64,000 bases of DNA from an uncultured Pelagibacteraceae bacterium. Lineage in GTDB: Bacteria > Pseudomonadota > Alphaproteobacteria > Pelagibacterales > AG-422-B15. The position numbers were made by a program, and so were the translations under genes. This document shows, piece after piece, positions 54,242 to 63,628 of this stretch. The stretch covers positions 1-64,000 of the forward strand of contig CACMLX010000006.1 of the NCBI GenBank assembly GCA_902614655.1, written 5' to 3'. Each line of letters opens with the position of its first letter. The first letter of the stretch is position 1. A model generated the notes under the pieces. It saw nothing but the letters and a program-made list of their open reading frames with translations. It did not search any database and had not been told where the DNA came from.

Positions 54242-54272
54242 AGTATAACCTATATTGAACAGCTGTTCAATA
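54242..54272 (-). promoter_or_regulatory. Promoter with palindromic operator before the aminotransferase
   Basis: A perfect palindrome TATTGAACAGCTGTTCAATA lies at 54253-54272. On the minus strand the half-site TTGAAC (54265-54270) is a good -35; 17 bp later comes TATACT (54242-54247), five of six matches. The gene's ATG begins 5 bp after the -10. The operator core ATTGAA-N6-TTCAAT is the same as in the site at 58679-58696, and resembles known BetI/TetR-type operators. Confidence 0.7.
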
Positions 54273-54301
54273 ATTGAATTTTAAAAAAATACCCTATTTG
54301 G

Positions 54302-55501
54302 CTATTCATATAGGTCCGCAGGTACTTTGTTACGTCTTTCAGGGCTAAAAAATTGTCTTTTTACAACCTTACACTTTGCCCATATTTTTTTATATTCCAA
54401 TTCCTCTGGGTGATATATTTCTGCAAAAATGTTTTCTTTTATCTTAATTCCATATGGACGCTTCAGAGATGCGAGCGCAACGTTTCTTTTCATAGTAGGT
54501 GACCACATTGCTGCCGTAACAATACCTATGTCTTCTTTTTTTTCATTATAGATCACAGAGCCTACTGCGGGCTTATCACCATCTATGTCAAGTCCAACTA
54601 AACATCTTTCAGAATTACCTGTCTCTTTTTCTTTCTTTAAAGCGCGTTTACCGACAAAGTAACTTTCTTTATTAAGATGAACCAGCCAACCCATTCCAAT
54701 TTCATACGGTGAACGCATTCTCACTGGTCTTAAGGAGTCTTCAGCTGCCATAAAATCAGTATTGGTTTGAATAAAGCCAGCTTCAATCCTTGTCATCTCA
54801 AGAGCATGCATACCAAAAGGTCTAATCTTTAATTCTTTTCCAGCTTCCATAATACTATCCCACATGTTTTCTGCATTAGCTGGATCAGTCCATAATTCAT
54901 ATCCTAAATCACCTGTGAAGCCTGTTCGCGAGATTAAAACATCATATCCATTAATATTATATTGTTTCATTCCAAATGGTTTTAATAATTCAAGGTCGTC
55001 TGCTCCATAGTTCTTTAGTGTTGAACAAGAAGTAGGTCCTTGGATTGCTAATGCAGCAGTTGTGTCTGTTGCATCCTCACAAGAAACATCAAAACCTTCA
55101 GCAGAGTCATGTAACCAATTATATATCTTTACTGCACAGCAAAGCATGAATTTTGTATTCGAAAATTTAAATATGGTACCATCGTCCATCACTTTACCAT
55201 CTTCATTACACCAAATTATGTATGCAACTGTATTGTCTTCCATCTGTGATAAATCTCTTGTTACAAGATAATCAACAAATCTATTAGCATCGCTGCCATT
55301 GATCATGTATTTGCACATAGGCGTGAGATCCATAACTGAAGTACCATTTCTAGCGGCAGTATATTCCAACTCAGTTGTTGAGTATTCTGTGGGTACGGTA
55401 AAACCGTTCCAGTTATAATATTTATTTGTTCTTGAAGCTAAGCTTGTTCTAGAGTGAAAAGGAGTTTTTTTAAGTGCCGTAAATCTTAAATCTCTATTCA
55501 T
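54302..55501 (-). CDS. GcvT-family folate-dependent aminomethyl/methyltransferase
   Basis: Glycine-cleavage T-protein-like enzyme of 399 residues, from the ATG at 55501 (MNRDLRFTALKKTPFHSRTS); a longer frame to 55588 overlaps the flavoprotein gene. The fold is clear: TPMCKYMINGSDANRFVDYL, LAIQGPTS, ISRTGFTGDLGYELWTDP and the catalytic-Asp/folate region near IQTNTDFMAAEDSLRPVRM. Such proteins move a one-carbon unit from a methylated amine or sulfonium (dimethylglycine, sarcosine, DMSP types) to tetrahydrofolate. It follows the two flavoproteins with a 2-bp gap, suggesting demethylation. Confidence 0.85.
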   Translation of the reverse strand: MNRDLRFTALKKTPFHSRTSLASRTNKYYNWNGFTVPTEYSTTELEYTAARNGTSVMDLTPMCKYMINGSDANRFVDYLVTRDLSQMEDNTVAYIIWCNEDGKVMDDGTIFKFSNTKFMLCCAVKIYNWLHDSAEGFDVSCEDATDTTAALAIQGPTSCSTLKNYGADDLELLKPFGMKQYNINGYDVLISRTGFTGDLGYELWTDPANAENMWDSIMEAGKELKIRPFGMHALEMTRIEAGFIQTNTDFMAAEDSLRPVRMRSPYEIGMGWLVHLNKESYFVGKRALKKEKETGNSERCLVGLDIDGDKPAVGSVIYNEKKEDIGIVTAAMWSPTMKRNVALASLKRPYGIKIKENIFAEIYHPEELEYKKIWAKCKVVKRQFFSPERRNKVPADLYE

Positions 55502-55503
55502 AC

Positions 55504-57015
55504 TCAAGCATCCTCCAAAATAGCTTGAGCTGCATTTCTTCCTGGAATTCCAGTTAAGCCTCCACCTGGATGGGTACCTGCACCACACATATATAGTCCA
55601 TCAAGGTGGGTTCTATATTGTGATGCCCCAGGAATTGGTCTGAGCATAAAAAGTTGATCAATTTGAATTTCTCCATGATGCCAATGTCCACCTGTGACAT
55701 GAAAATTTTTTTCTATATCGTCAGGAGTAACGATTGCTTTAGTCTCTATACAGCTTTGAATATCAGGTGCATATTTCTCTATTAATTTTATAACTGCGTC
55801 TACATAGTTATCTTTAATATTATCCCAACCCTCTTGCGCACCATAGGAAGCATATTGAACTTGAATATCTAATGCAGGATTACTCTGGTCAGAATTTTTA
55901 AGTTTCATTTCTAAAATAGGTTCCATAGAAAGCTTATCAAATTTACTTGGATTGAATGCTTCTTCTATATAATCAATTGACGGCGCGATCACCATTCTAC
56001 TCTCTAAATCATCTTTATCGCAATTAATAAATTCAGGTTGTTTATTGAGACTTAATGATAATTTTGCAACTTTCCCTTTTGATCGGTGATGTTTGATTCT
56101 TCTTTTCACATCAGTATCTAAATTCTCAGTTCCTAAAAGGGAAAAATAAGTAGATCTTGGATCTGCATTAGAAATAATTTTTTTTGCATAAATTTTTTCA
56201 CCATTGTGAAGTTCAACCCCAACTGCTTTATCATTTTCAGTAATGCATCTTTTAACCGATGAAGAAGTTTTGATTTCAACTTTATTTTTATTGCTGATAT
56301 CAAGTAAAGTATCGACAAAAGCTTTACTACCACCATCAATTTCATATATTCCACCAAAAATTGAGTTGTCGTGTGTGGCCATGCGAAAAAGTAGATTAAT
56401 CAATGAACCTGGTGACCTTGGGCCCAAATTAGAACCAAGCACCGCGTCATGGGCGATTAGGCCTTGCAAAAGAGTATTTTCAAAATTGTCTTCTAATTCG
56501 TCCGCAATATTTAGCCCTACCATTCTTGCAAACTCATTAAATTTTTTCTTTCCAAGCATTCGAACATTCATGCCTAATTTGAATAATTTAAAGTAGTCAG
56601 AGAAAGTATTGTTCATGATCCTTGGTGGTGAAGCCATCATGAAAGAACCTAAAGCCTTTGAAAAGGAGGACATTTTATCATGAAATTCTACATATCTGTC
56701 TGCATCCTTCGAAGAGAAACCTGAAATAACTTTATGGTCAATATGTTGGTTTCCAACTAGGCGAATATGTTGACCAGACTCAGACAGTGCAATACTAGAC
56801 TTTGCTTTATACTTTACTGTCAGTCCACCAAGAGAGCTTGACACACTCAGAGGTATCTGAGGAACGAAATTGGTTATACTCTCTTCAAGGAGTCCTCCAC
56901 ATTTCTCACGTGCCTCACAAATTAGAACCTTACGGTTTTTTTTTGCAAGAATATTAGCACATACAAGACCATTATGGCCTGCGCCAATAACAATTACGTC
57001 ATAATTGTCTGACAT
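55504..57015 (-). CDS. CrtI/PYROXD2-like FAD oxidoreductase, paralogue 1
   Basis: Flavoprotein of 503 residues with the dinucleotide loop VIVIGAGHNGLVCANILAKK and C-terminal FAD contact GLYMCGAGTHPGGGLTGIPG. It is the shorter of two adjacent paralogues of the phytoene-desaturase-like superfamily, and only about 30 percent alike by eye, apart from these ends. It lacks a membrane span, and no carotenoid genes are near, so it probably oxidises an amine or related compound. The start overlaps the upstream paralogue's stop by one base (TAATG). Confidence 0.85.
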   Translation of the reverse strand: MSDNYDVIVIGAGHNGLVCANILAKKNRKVLICEAREKCGGLLEESITNFVPQIPLSVSSSLGGLTVKYKAKSSIALSESGQHIRLVGNQHIDHKVISGFSSKDADRYVEFHDKMSSFSKALGSFMMASPPRIMNNTFSDYFKLFKLGMNVRMLGKKKFNEFARMVGLNIADELEDNFENTLLQGLIAHDAVLGSNLGPRSPGSLINLLFRMATHDNSIFGGIYEIDGGSKAFVDTLLDISNKNKVEIKTSSSVKRCITENDKAVGVELHNGEKIYAKKIISNADPRSTYFSLLGTENLDTDVKRRIKHHRSKGKVAKLSLSLNKQPEFINCDKDDLESRMVIAPSIDYIEEAFNPSKFDKLSMEPILEMKLKNSDQSNPALDIQVQYASYGAQEGWDNIKDNYVDAVIKLIEKYAPDIQSCIETKAIVTPDDIEKNFHVTGGHWHHGEIQIDQLFMLRPIPGASQYRTHLDGLYMCGAGTHPGGGLTGIPGRNAAQAILEDA

Positions 57016-58643
57016 TAATAATAATTACCAGTTTGAGGGATATTCATATCAATTAGAACCTCCCTTGCAGCATTCGCTCCTGGTGCGCCCATAACTCCGC
57101 CCCCTGGATGGGTTGATGAACTGCACATATACATATTTTTAAGTGGTGTTCTGTACTGCGCATATCCAGGCACAGGTCGATTAAACATGAGTTGGTCCAT
57201 TGTTAATTCGCCTTGAAAGATGTTTCCTTCTGTCAATCCTACTTCATTATCTAATTCTAATGGTGTACGAACTTCATAGTGATTAATTAAATCTTTAAAA
57301 TTTGGAGAAAACTCAGCAATACAATCAACAATATGTCTTCCAAATTCCTGTTTTCTTTCTTCATTCCACCCGCCATTTGCAAGATTGAATGGAACATATT
57401 GAATAAAGACAGACATATAATGCTTTCCGGGAGCTGCCATTGTTGGATCGCTTTTAGAGGGAATACACATATCTACGTAAGGATTTCTTGACCATTCGCC
57501 TCGTTTCCAATCATCGTAAGCTCCTTCCATTTCTTCAATAGTTTCTGTGAAGTGCATATCACCTCCACCACCTGGATCACCTTCTGGAATACATGGAAAT
57601 TCAGGAAGGCCATCTAAGGCAATATTCAGTTTTCCCGATGAACCTCTTATTTTAAAGTTTTTAACTCTTTCAACAAATTCACCAGGTAAAGAGCTTTCTT
57701 CAGTAATTTTTAAAAACGTTCTTTTAACATCTAAGTTAGATACAATTTTTTTTGCGTAATATTCATCACCTTTTTTGGTAGCAACTCCAATCGCACGACC
57801 GTTTTTAGTAATGACATTAACGACTTCATTATCTGGTTTTACTTCACCGCCGTGAGCATTGAGACAACCTGTCATTGCTTTTGTAATAGAGCCCATACCT
57901 CCTCTTGAGTACCCCCATGCTCCAACAGAACCATCTACTTCTCCCATATAATGGTGGAGTAATACGTAAGCAGAGCCAGGTGAGCAAGGACCAAGAGCAG
58001 TTCCGATAATTGCACTTCCAGCTAAGTGAGCTTTTGTAATATCACTTTCAAAATATTCATCTAAATAGTCTCTGATGCTCATTGTGTAAAATCGAATAGT
58101 GTCATAAATTTCTTTTTCACCAAGACCTCCTAGCTCGTCTTTAGCTGCAAAATGTTTTGCGAACTCCAGAGCACCAAATAAATCTTTTGGTTTAAAAGAA
58201 GTTAAATCTGGTGGTGTCATTTTTAAGAGTGGTTTAATAATTTTACATTGTCTTAAAACATCGCGACTGTACCTTTCATAAGCCTCTGCATCTTTGTGGG
58301 AATGTCTTCTGATAGAATTGATCGTCATATCATGATCATGATAGTGGGCATAGTAGTCCCCATTTCTCATCATTGTTGCGCTACCTTCGTAAGGAATAAT
58401 TTGTAAACCATATTTGTACAGTTCAAGATCACGCATGATCTCAGGTCTTAGTAAGCTGCAAACATATGAACAGTTAGAATATTTCCATCCTGGATAGAGC
58501 TCGCGACTAACAGCAGCGCCTCCAATCCATTCATTTTTTTCTAGGACAACAACATCTAGTCCTGCCTTCGCCATATAACTAGCGGCGGTCAAACCATTGT
58601 GACCCGCACCAATTACGATTACATCGTGTGTATTTTTTGCCAT
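57015..58643 (-). CDS. CrtI/PYROXD2-like FAD oxidoreductase, paralogue 2
   Basis: Flavoprotein of 542 residues. FAD loop VIVIGAGHNGLTAASYMAKA, then VLEKNEWIGGAAVSRELYPG, and a C-terminal MYMCSSSTHPGGGVMGAPGA. It is first gene of the minus-strand operon, with paralogue 1 and the GcvT-like gene. Its start faces the TetR regulator across 98 bp carrying the shared palindromic operator, so it is the most likely direct target. Substrate unknown; carotenoid desaturation is unlikely in this setting. Confidence 0.87.
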   Translation of the reverse strand: MAKNTHDVIVIGAGHNGLTAASYMAKAGLDVVVLEKNEWIGGAAVSRELYPGWKYSNCSYVCSLLRPEIMRDLELYKYGLQIIPYEGSATMMRNGDYYAHYHDHDMTINSIRRHSHKDAEAYERYSRDVLRQCKIIKPLLKMTPPDLTSFKPKDLFGALEFAKHFAAKDELGGLGEKEIYDTIRFYTMSIRDYLDEYFESDITKAHLAGSAIIGTALGPCSPGSAYVLLHHYMGEVDGSVGAWGYSRGGMGSITKAMTGCLNAHGGEVKPDNEVVNVITKNGRAIGVATKKGDEYYAKKIVSNLDVKRTFLKITEESSLPGEFVERVKNFKIRGSSGKLNIALDGLPEFPCIPEGDPGGGGDMHFTETIEEMEGAYDDWKRGEWSRNPYVDMCIPSKSDPTMAAPGKHYMSVFIQYVPFNLANGGWNEERKQEFGRHIVDCIAEFSPNFKDLINHYEVRTPLELDNEVGLTEGNIFQGELTMDQLMFNRPVPGYAQYRTPLKNMYMCSSSTHPGGGVMGAPGANAAREVLIDMNIPQTGNYY

Positions 58644-58666
58644 AAAATATAGAATATTTAGGAATC

Positions 58667-58709
58667 ATGATAATAAAAATTGAATGATTATTCAATACAA
58701 AACTATCTT
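58667..58709. promoter_or_regulatory. Divergent promoter region with shared TetR operator
   Basis: Palindrome ATTGAAT-GATT-ATTCAAT at 58679-58696. On the minus strand its half TTGAAT (58690-58695) is a -35, with TATCAT (58667-58672) as -10 at 17 bp, leading to the flavoprotein operon. On the plus strand TTGAAT (58680-58685) and TATCTT (58704-58709, spacing 18) could drive the TetR gene. One repressor dimer here would block both. Confidence 0.65.
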
Positions 58710-58741
58710 TAATAGTTATCTTTGTGTATTGTTTATTTGAT

Positions 58742-59389
58742 ATGATGAAGGCTTTAGTTAATAAAAAAACTACAAAACAGGCTAGTGAAACTGAGATTTC
58801 TGTTAATCATCAAAAGTTGATTGACGCTACGATAGAAACAATTGCGAAAAGAGGTCTGGCGGATACCACGATTGCTCATGTAGCAAAAAGAGCTAAAGTT
58901 TCTCAAGGTTATGCAAATTTTAGATTTAAATCGAAGGACAATTTATTAATAAGTTCGCTGCAGTATTTATCTGATGAATATAAAAAATCATGGCAAAAGA
59001 TATTTGAGGAAAATAATATAGATCCAATTGATAGAATAATACGTATAGTTCAAAATGATTTCAGCTCAAAAATTGCCAACAGAAATAAAATTTCAGTATG
59101 GATTGCGTTTTATAGCGAGGTGAAATTTAGACCTTCTTATTTAACTATTTGTCAAAGACAAGATGAAATTTATTCTCAACAAATGGAGAAGTTAGTTAAT
59201 GAAATTAATAATATTACCAATCAAAAGGAGTTTACACCGAAAGAAGTAAGTGAAACCTATCACTCCATGGTCGATGGATTGTGGCAGAGAATTTTGTTTG
59301 ATCCAAAAATTTATACCCATGAATTTTGTAAAAATTTAGTCCTTAAATATTTTAAAAGTATCTATGTTAATGAAGATAGGTTTGCATGA
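58742..59389 (+). CDS. TetR-family regulator (BetI-like)
   Basis: DNA-binding repressor of 215 residues, from the ATG at 58742; GTG 58724 is possible but adds unlikely residues. The HTH is at about residues 27-70: LIDATIETIAKRGLADTTIA, HVAKRAKVSQGYANFRFKSK and DNLLISSLQYL, nearest in style to BetI. The C-terminal ligand domain is less conserved. The operator palindrome is directly upstream, as expected for autorepression. It is coupled with the MFS gene by a four-base overlap. The inducer may be the quaternary or methylated amine used by this locus. Confidence 0.87.
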   Translation: MMKALVNKKTTKQASETEISVNHQKLIDATIETIAKRGLADTTIAHVAKRAKVSQGYANFRFKSKDNLLISSLQYLSDEYKKSWQKIFEENNIDPIDRIIRIVQNDFSSKIANRNKISVWIAFYSEVKFRPSYLTICQRQDEIYSQQMEKLVNEINNITNQKEFTPKEVSETYHSMVDGLWQRILFDPKIYTHEFCKNLVLKYFKSIYVNEDRFA

Positions 59390-60543
59390 ATACTACAGTT
59401 CAAAATCTTTTAGGTACAAATTACAAAACATATATTGTCCTATTTCTCTGTGCGTTAATTATTGGTATTAAGCTTGGTACATTAATACCTCTACTTGCAC
59501 TTATTTTAGAAGCACGAGGATATAGCAACACTGAAATTGGCCTCAATGTAGTAGCACAACCCCTTGCAGTAATATTATTTGTAAGAATAACACCTATAAT
59601 TATTCATAAGATAGGTTTAGCGAAATCAATAATCATTGCTCAAATATTTACAATAATTCTTTATTTTACTTTTCCGATTTTTGATAGTTTGACATCTTGG
59701 TTTGTTATCAGATTCATAATTGGTTTTGCTGGAGCCCTTGCTTGGAACGCATTTGATACATGGATGCTGTCAATGGCTGATGACACAAATCGCGGTAAAA
59801 TTGTAACAATTTATAACACAGTATTTGTAATCGGTTTTGCAAGTGGTCCGATAGTATTGTCCTTTACTGGAATCGAAGGCTGGTTACCTTTTATCGTTAT
59901 TTCTTCTCTTTCTTTTATAGCTATTTTGCCACTTATTATGCTTGAGATTGAAGACCCGAAATTACCCGATAAAAAGTCTCTTCCAGTGTTTGCGGCAATC
60001 ATTGCAGCTCCAACAATTTTTGGAGCAGCGATTTTATGCGGTTTAGACGATGTAATGTTTGTATCTTTCTTTCCCATTTTCATGATTAAGAACCAATTTG
60101 CTCAAGAGATTGCATTGCAATATGTAACTATTACTCTTGTAGGAGGCGTGATGTGCCAACCCTTGATTGGCGTATTGCTAGACAAATTTAATAAAAGACT
60201 GCTATTAAATATAGCAGTTTTAATTACGTTCTTTTGTCCAATTCTATTCGCTATCTATCTAGATAATTTTTATGTAATGGCAGCGAGTTGTTTTATATGG
60301 GGAGGTGCTGCAAGTGGTCTTTTTGCAATCTCACTTACAATGCTTGGTGAGAGATATAGCGCATCTCAAGTTGCAGGTGCTACAGCAATTCTTGTAATGG
60401 TCTTTGAGGTTGGCTCGCTTATTGGTCCTTTAATTGGAGGAAGAGTGATGGATGCAGTTGGGCCAATGGGCTTTATCTATACAGTTACATCTTTTACTTT
60501 TATTTTCTTAGTGATATCAATATACCGAACGATTTGGAGATAA
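59386..60543 (+). CDS. Major facilitator superfamily transporter
   Basis: Inner-membrane permease of 385 residues with 12 spans. MFS features: ARGYSNTEIGLNVVAQPLAV, WNAFDTWMLSMADDTNRGKI and GLFAISLTMLGERYSASQVA. It is similar in outline to YcaD-type carriers. It is in the TetR-MFS-GNAT unit, so it probably imports or exports a compound tied to the regulator's inducer. Confidence 0.85.
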   Translation: MNTTVQNLLGTNYKTYIVLFLCALIIGIKLGTLIPLLALILEARGYSNTEIGLNVVAQPLAVILFVRITPIIIHKIGLAKSIIIAQIFTIILYFTFPIFDSLTSWFVIRFIIGFAGALAWNAFDTWMLSMADDTNRGKIVTIYNTVFVIGFASGPIVLSFTGIEGWLPFIVISSLSFIAILPLIMLEIEDPKLPDKKSLPVFAAIIAAPTIFGAAILCGLDDVMFVSFFPIFMIKNQFAQEIALQYVTITLVGGVMCQPLIGVLLDKFNKRLLLNIAVLITFFCPILFAIYLDNFYVMAASCFIWGGAASGLFAISLTMLGERYSASQVAGATAILVMVFEVGSLIGPLIGGRVMDAVGPMGFIYTVTSFTFIFLVISIYRTIWR

Positions 60544-60548
60544 AGTAT

Positions 60549-61004
60549 ATGTCAGATGAATTACAAATAAAATTTGCTCAACCAGAAGATTGCGAAAAAA
60601 TTGGTGAGGTCTTTGATATGTATCGGCAGTTTTATAAAAAGGAGTCAAATATAGAAGCCTGTAAAAACTACATTCACGAACGCCTTAGTAATAACGAGGC
60701 ACATATATTATATATTGAAAATGAAAAAGAATGCATTGGCATGACGCAACTGTATACGACTTTTGACTCACTGGAGTTAAGTAAAAAAATAATACTCTAC
60801 GACTTATATGTGAGATCTGAATATAGAAATAAAGGTATTGGCCGTATGCTGATGAATGCTGCGAAAAGGTTTGCTGAAGAAAAAGGCGTAACGAGTGTTG
60901 AGTTATCGACTGCTATTACAAATAAAAATGCTCAAAGTCTCTATGAGTCATTAAACTATCAACGAGATACCGAGTACTACGATTACTATCTACAGATTAA
61001 GTAA
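60549..61004 (+). CDS. GNAT-family N-acetyltransferase
   Basis: Acetyl-CoA-dependent transferase of 151 residues from the ATG at 60549 (MSDELQIKFAQPEDCEKIGE), with GGAG at 60536-60539 as a ribosome-binding site; the upstream TTG at 60534 is inside the MFS gene. The acetyl-CoA loop is RSEYRNKGIGRMLMNAAKRF and the second motif is AITNKNAQSLYESLNYQRDT. It is plausibly an amine or polyamine acetyltransferase given the context; specificity is not readable. Confidence 0.85.
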   Translation: MSDELQIKFAQPEDCEKIGEVFDMYRQFYKKESNIEACKNYIHERLSNNEAHILYIENEKECIGMTQLYTTFDSLELSKKIILYDLYVRSEYRNKGIGRMLMNAAKRFAEEKGVTSVELSTAITNKNAQSLYESLNYQRDTEYYDYYLQIK

Positions 61005-61007
61005 GTT

Positions 61008-62372
61008 TTATTTTGAAATATGATCCAGTGTTTGGTCCAGCGAGGTTTTCAGCTTTTCACAAAGTTCATCAACATGGTTATTATTGAATATAAGAGGTGG
61101 GCAGAAGATCATGCCATCCCTTACAGCTCGCATTACTAACCCGTTCTGAATACAATAGTCTCTGCAAATCGTTCCAACTGTTCCAGTGTCTTCAAACATT
61201 TCTCTAGTTTCTTTATCTTTCACTAATTCCACAGCACCAATAAAGCTCTTCATTCTTACTTCACCAACTAAAGGGTGCTTTTCAATCTCGCGCATTTGCT
61301 GCTCCAGATAAACTGAGACATTTCGTGATTGTTCAATAAGATTTTCTTCTTTGATAATTTTAAGATTTTCAAGGCTCACTGCACAAGCTACGGGGTGGCC
61401 TGAGTAAGTATAACCGTGGTAAAATTCACCACCCTCATTGATTAAAGTTTCACAAACTCTGTCGCAAATCATGATTCCAGACAGTGGGATATATCCTGAG
61501 GTAATCCCTTTGGCCATCGTGATAATGTCAGGTTTAATATTATAAGTATCTGATCCAAACCAGTTTCCTGTTCTACCAAATCCACAAATGACCTCATCAA
61601 CAACAAGAAGAATGTCATATTTTTTACAGATTTCTTGGACTCTTGGCCAGTAAGTATCAGGCGGAATAATAACTCCTCCAGCTCCTTGAATTGGTTCTCC
61701 TATGAACGCTGCAATATTATCTGAGCCAATTTCATTAATTTTTTCCTCAATTTTGTTAGCCGCGTGAATACCAAAGTCGTCATGAGACATATTGCTTCCA
61801 TACTTATACCAATAAGGAGGCATCACATGTTCAAAACCTGGCATCATATCTCCTTGAGCATGCATTGCTGTCATACCACCCAAACTCATCCCAGTCATCG
61901 TACTTCCGTGATAGGCATATTCTCGGCTGATAAATGTTTTTTTATTAGGCTTGCCTTTTAAATCCCAATATCTTCTAACCATTCTCACAACAGTGTCGTT
62001 GGCTTCAGAACCGCTTGAAGAAAAAAATGCATGATTTAGATCGTGCGGACTTATTTCAGCTAACTCTTTAGCAAGTTCAATTGATGGTGGTGTTGCTGTT
62101 TTAAAAAAAGAATTATAATAAGGTAATTCTTGCATTTGCTTATAAGCAACATCTGCAAGATTCTTTCTTCCATAACCTACATTTACACACCACAAACCAG
62201 ACATCGCATCAAGCAACTGTTTATCATCTGATGTAGTAAGGTGAACACCATCTGCTTTTGTGACGATGATACTTCCTTCTTCTGCAAGCGACTTATAATC
62301 TGTAAAAGGATGCAGATGATGAGCTGTATCAATTTCCTGCCATTGCTTTGTTGTACGATTTAGATAAGCCAT
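61008..62372 (-). CDS. Class III aminotransferase (SpuC-type, putrescine/cadaverine-like)
   Basis: PLP enzyme of 454 residues. Motifs: FFSSSGSEANDTVVRMVRRY, EYAYHGSTMTGMSLGG, VVDEVICGFGRTGNWFG and the catalytic Lys in ITMAKGITSGYIPLSGIMI. The overall plan is that of putrescine-pyruvate aminotransferases (SpuC) and beta-alanine-pyruvate enzymes. It lies 2 bp after the glutaryl-CoA dehydrogenase stop on the same strand. Together they would send a C5 diamine via 5-carbon acids to glutaryl-CoA. It is distinct from the aminotransferase at 52839-54236. Confidence 0.9.
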   Translation of the reverse strand: MAYLNRTTKQWQEIDTAHHLHPFTDYKSLAEEGSIIVTKADGVHLTTSDDKQLLDAMSGLWCVNVGYGRKNLADVAYKQMQELPYYNSFFKTATPPSIELAKELAEISPHDLNHAFFSSSGSEANDTVVRMVRRYWDLKGKPNKKTFISREYAYHGSTMTGMSLGGMTAMHAQGDMMPGFEHVMPPYWYKYGSNMSHDDFGIHAANKIEEKINEIGSDNIAAFIGEPIQGAGGVIIPPDTYWPRVQEICKKYDILLVVDEVICGFGRTGNWFGSDTYNIKPDIITMAKGITSGYIPLSGIMICDRVCETLINEGGEFYHGYTYSGHPVACAVSLENLKIIKEENLIEQSRNVSVYLEQQMREIEKHPLVGEVRMKSFIGAVELVKDKETREMFEDTGTVGTICRDYCIQNGLVMRAVRDGMIFCPPLIFNNNHVDELCEKLKTSLDQTLDHISK

Positions 62373-62374
62373 AA

Positions 62375-63580
62375 TTATTTAAAAGCCTGTATACCTGTTA
62401 AGTTTCTTCCCATTATTAAAGTATGCACATCGTGCGTACCTTCATATGTCTTTACAGTTTCTAAATTTACCATGTGTCTCATTACATGATACTCATCTGA
62501 AATACCATTACCACCAAGAATATCTCTCGCACTCCTGCAAATATCTAAACTTTTTCCAACATTATTTCTTTTAATTAGGCTTACCATGTTGCTATCTGAC
62601 TGATCTTCATCCATCAAACGCCCAACTCTGAGTGCAGCCTGTAGACCTAAAGCAATTTCTGTTTGCATATCAACTAATTTAGACTGAACAAGCTGAGTGC
62701 TAGCAATAGGTTTTCCAAACATCATTCTGTCCAATGCGTATTGTCTAGCTGTTGCAAAACAAAACTCTGCTGCTCCTAGAGCACCCCATGAAATTCCGTA
62801 TCTTGCACTATTTAAGCATTGAAAAGGTCCACCCAAACCTGTCGCTTTTGGCAAAACTTTATCTTCCGAACAAAAAACATTTTCCATAACAACTTGCCCC
62901 GTTGCTGAAGCACGTAAGGATAGTTTACCTTCAATTTTAGGTGTTGATAGGCCTTTGGAATCTCTGTCAACAATGAATCCTCTGATTAAATTATCTTCAT
63001 CCTTGGCCCAAACAATAATTACATCTGCGAAGGGCGCATTACTGATCCATGTCTTGGTACCAGTCAATTCATAACCCCCTTTCACTTTTATCGCTTTGGT
63101 TTTCATTGCACCAGGATCACTACCAGCATCAGGCTCTGTCAGACCGAAGCTTCCAATGATTTCCCCTTTTGCAAGTCTTGGTAAATATTCTTCTTTTTGC
63201 GCGTCAGTACCAAATTGATAAATAGGAAACATAACAAGGCTTGTTTGAACCGACATAATAGATCTGTATGCACTATCAATATTTTCAATTTCTCGAGCAA
63301 TAAGACCATAGGAAACATAATTCGTGCCCGCACATCCATATCCATGTAGATAAGAACCTAGAATTCCAAGTTCACCCATTTCATTGAAAATCTCTCTACT
63401 GAAATTTTCATTTCTGTTGTCATCTATGATTCTAGGCAAGAGTTTTTCCTGACAGTAAGATCTCACTGACGACTTTAAAATTTTCTCCTCACTTGAAAGT
63501 TGATCATCGATGACTAAGATGTCATCCCATGCAGACATTGCTTTATGTTGTGATTGTTTATCTTGAATATTTATAACCAT
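62375..63580 (-). CDS. gcdH: Glutaryl-CoA dehydrogenase-like acyl-CoA dehydrogenase
   Basis: FAD enzyme of 401 residues, oxidising and decarboxylating glutaryl-CoA to crotonyl-CoA. It keeps the family pattern: [20 protein letters not shown] (substrate/FAD), [20 protein letters not shown] and the catalytic Glu in [20 protein letters not shown], closely matching glutaryl-CoA dehydrogenases. It is operon partner of the SpuC-like aminotransferase. It links lysine, cadaverine or related C5 catabolism to the hydratase at 40418-41182. The electron acceptor ETF is not in the window. Confidence 0.88.
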   Translation of the reverse strand: MVINIQDKQSQHKAMSAWDDILVIDDQLSSEEKILKSSVRSYCQEKLLPRIIDDNRNENFSREIFNEMGELGILGSYLHGYGCAGTNYVSYGLIAREIENIDSAYRSIMSVQTSLVMFPIYQFGTDAQKEEYLPRLAKGEIIGSFGLTEPDAGSDPGAMKTKAIKVKGGYELTGTKTWISNAPFADVIIVWAKDEDNLIRGFIVDRDSKGLSTPKIEGKLSLRASATGQVVMENVFCSEDKVLPKATGLGGPFQCLNSARYGISWGALGAAEFCFATARQYALDRMMFGKPIASTQLVQSKLVDMQTEIALGLQAALRVGRLMDEDQSDSNMVSLIKRNNVGKSLDICRSARDILGGNGISDEYHVMRHMVNLETVKTYEGTHDVHTLIMGRNLTGIQAFK

Positions 63581-63628
63581 TAAAGCTGTTATATGATATT
63601 ATCCTGATATTAGTAAACTAATTTTTTT

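Noticed and set aside
63581-63628. TTAGTTTACTAA repeat between gcdH and puuD as an operator
   Set aside because: Arms of only five bases in very AT-rich sequence, and no second copy, so not distinguishable from chance.
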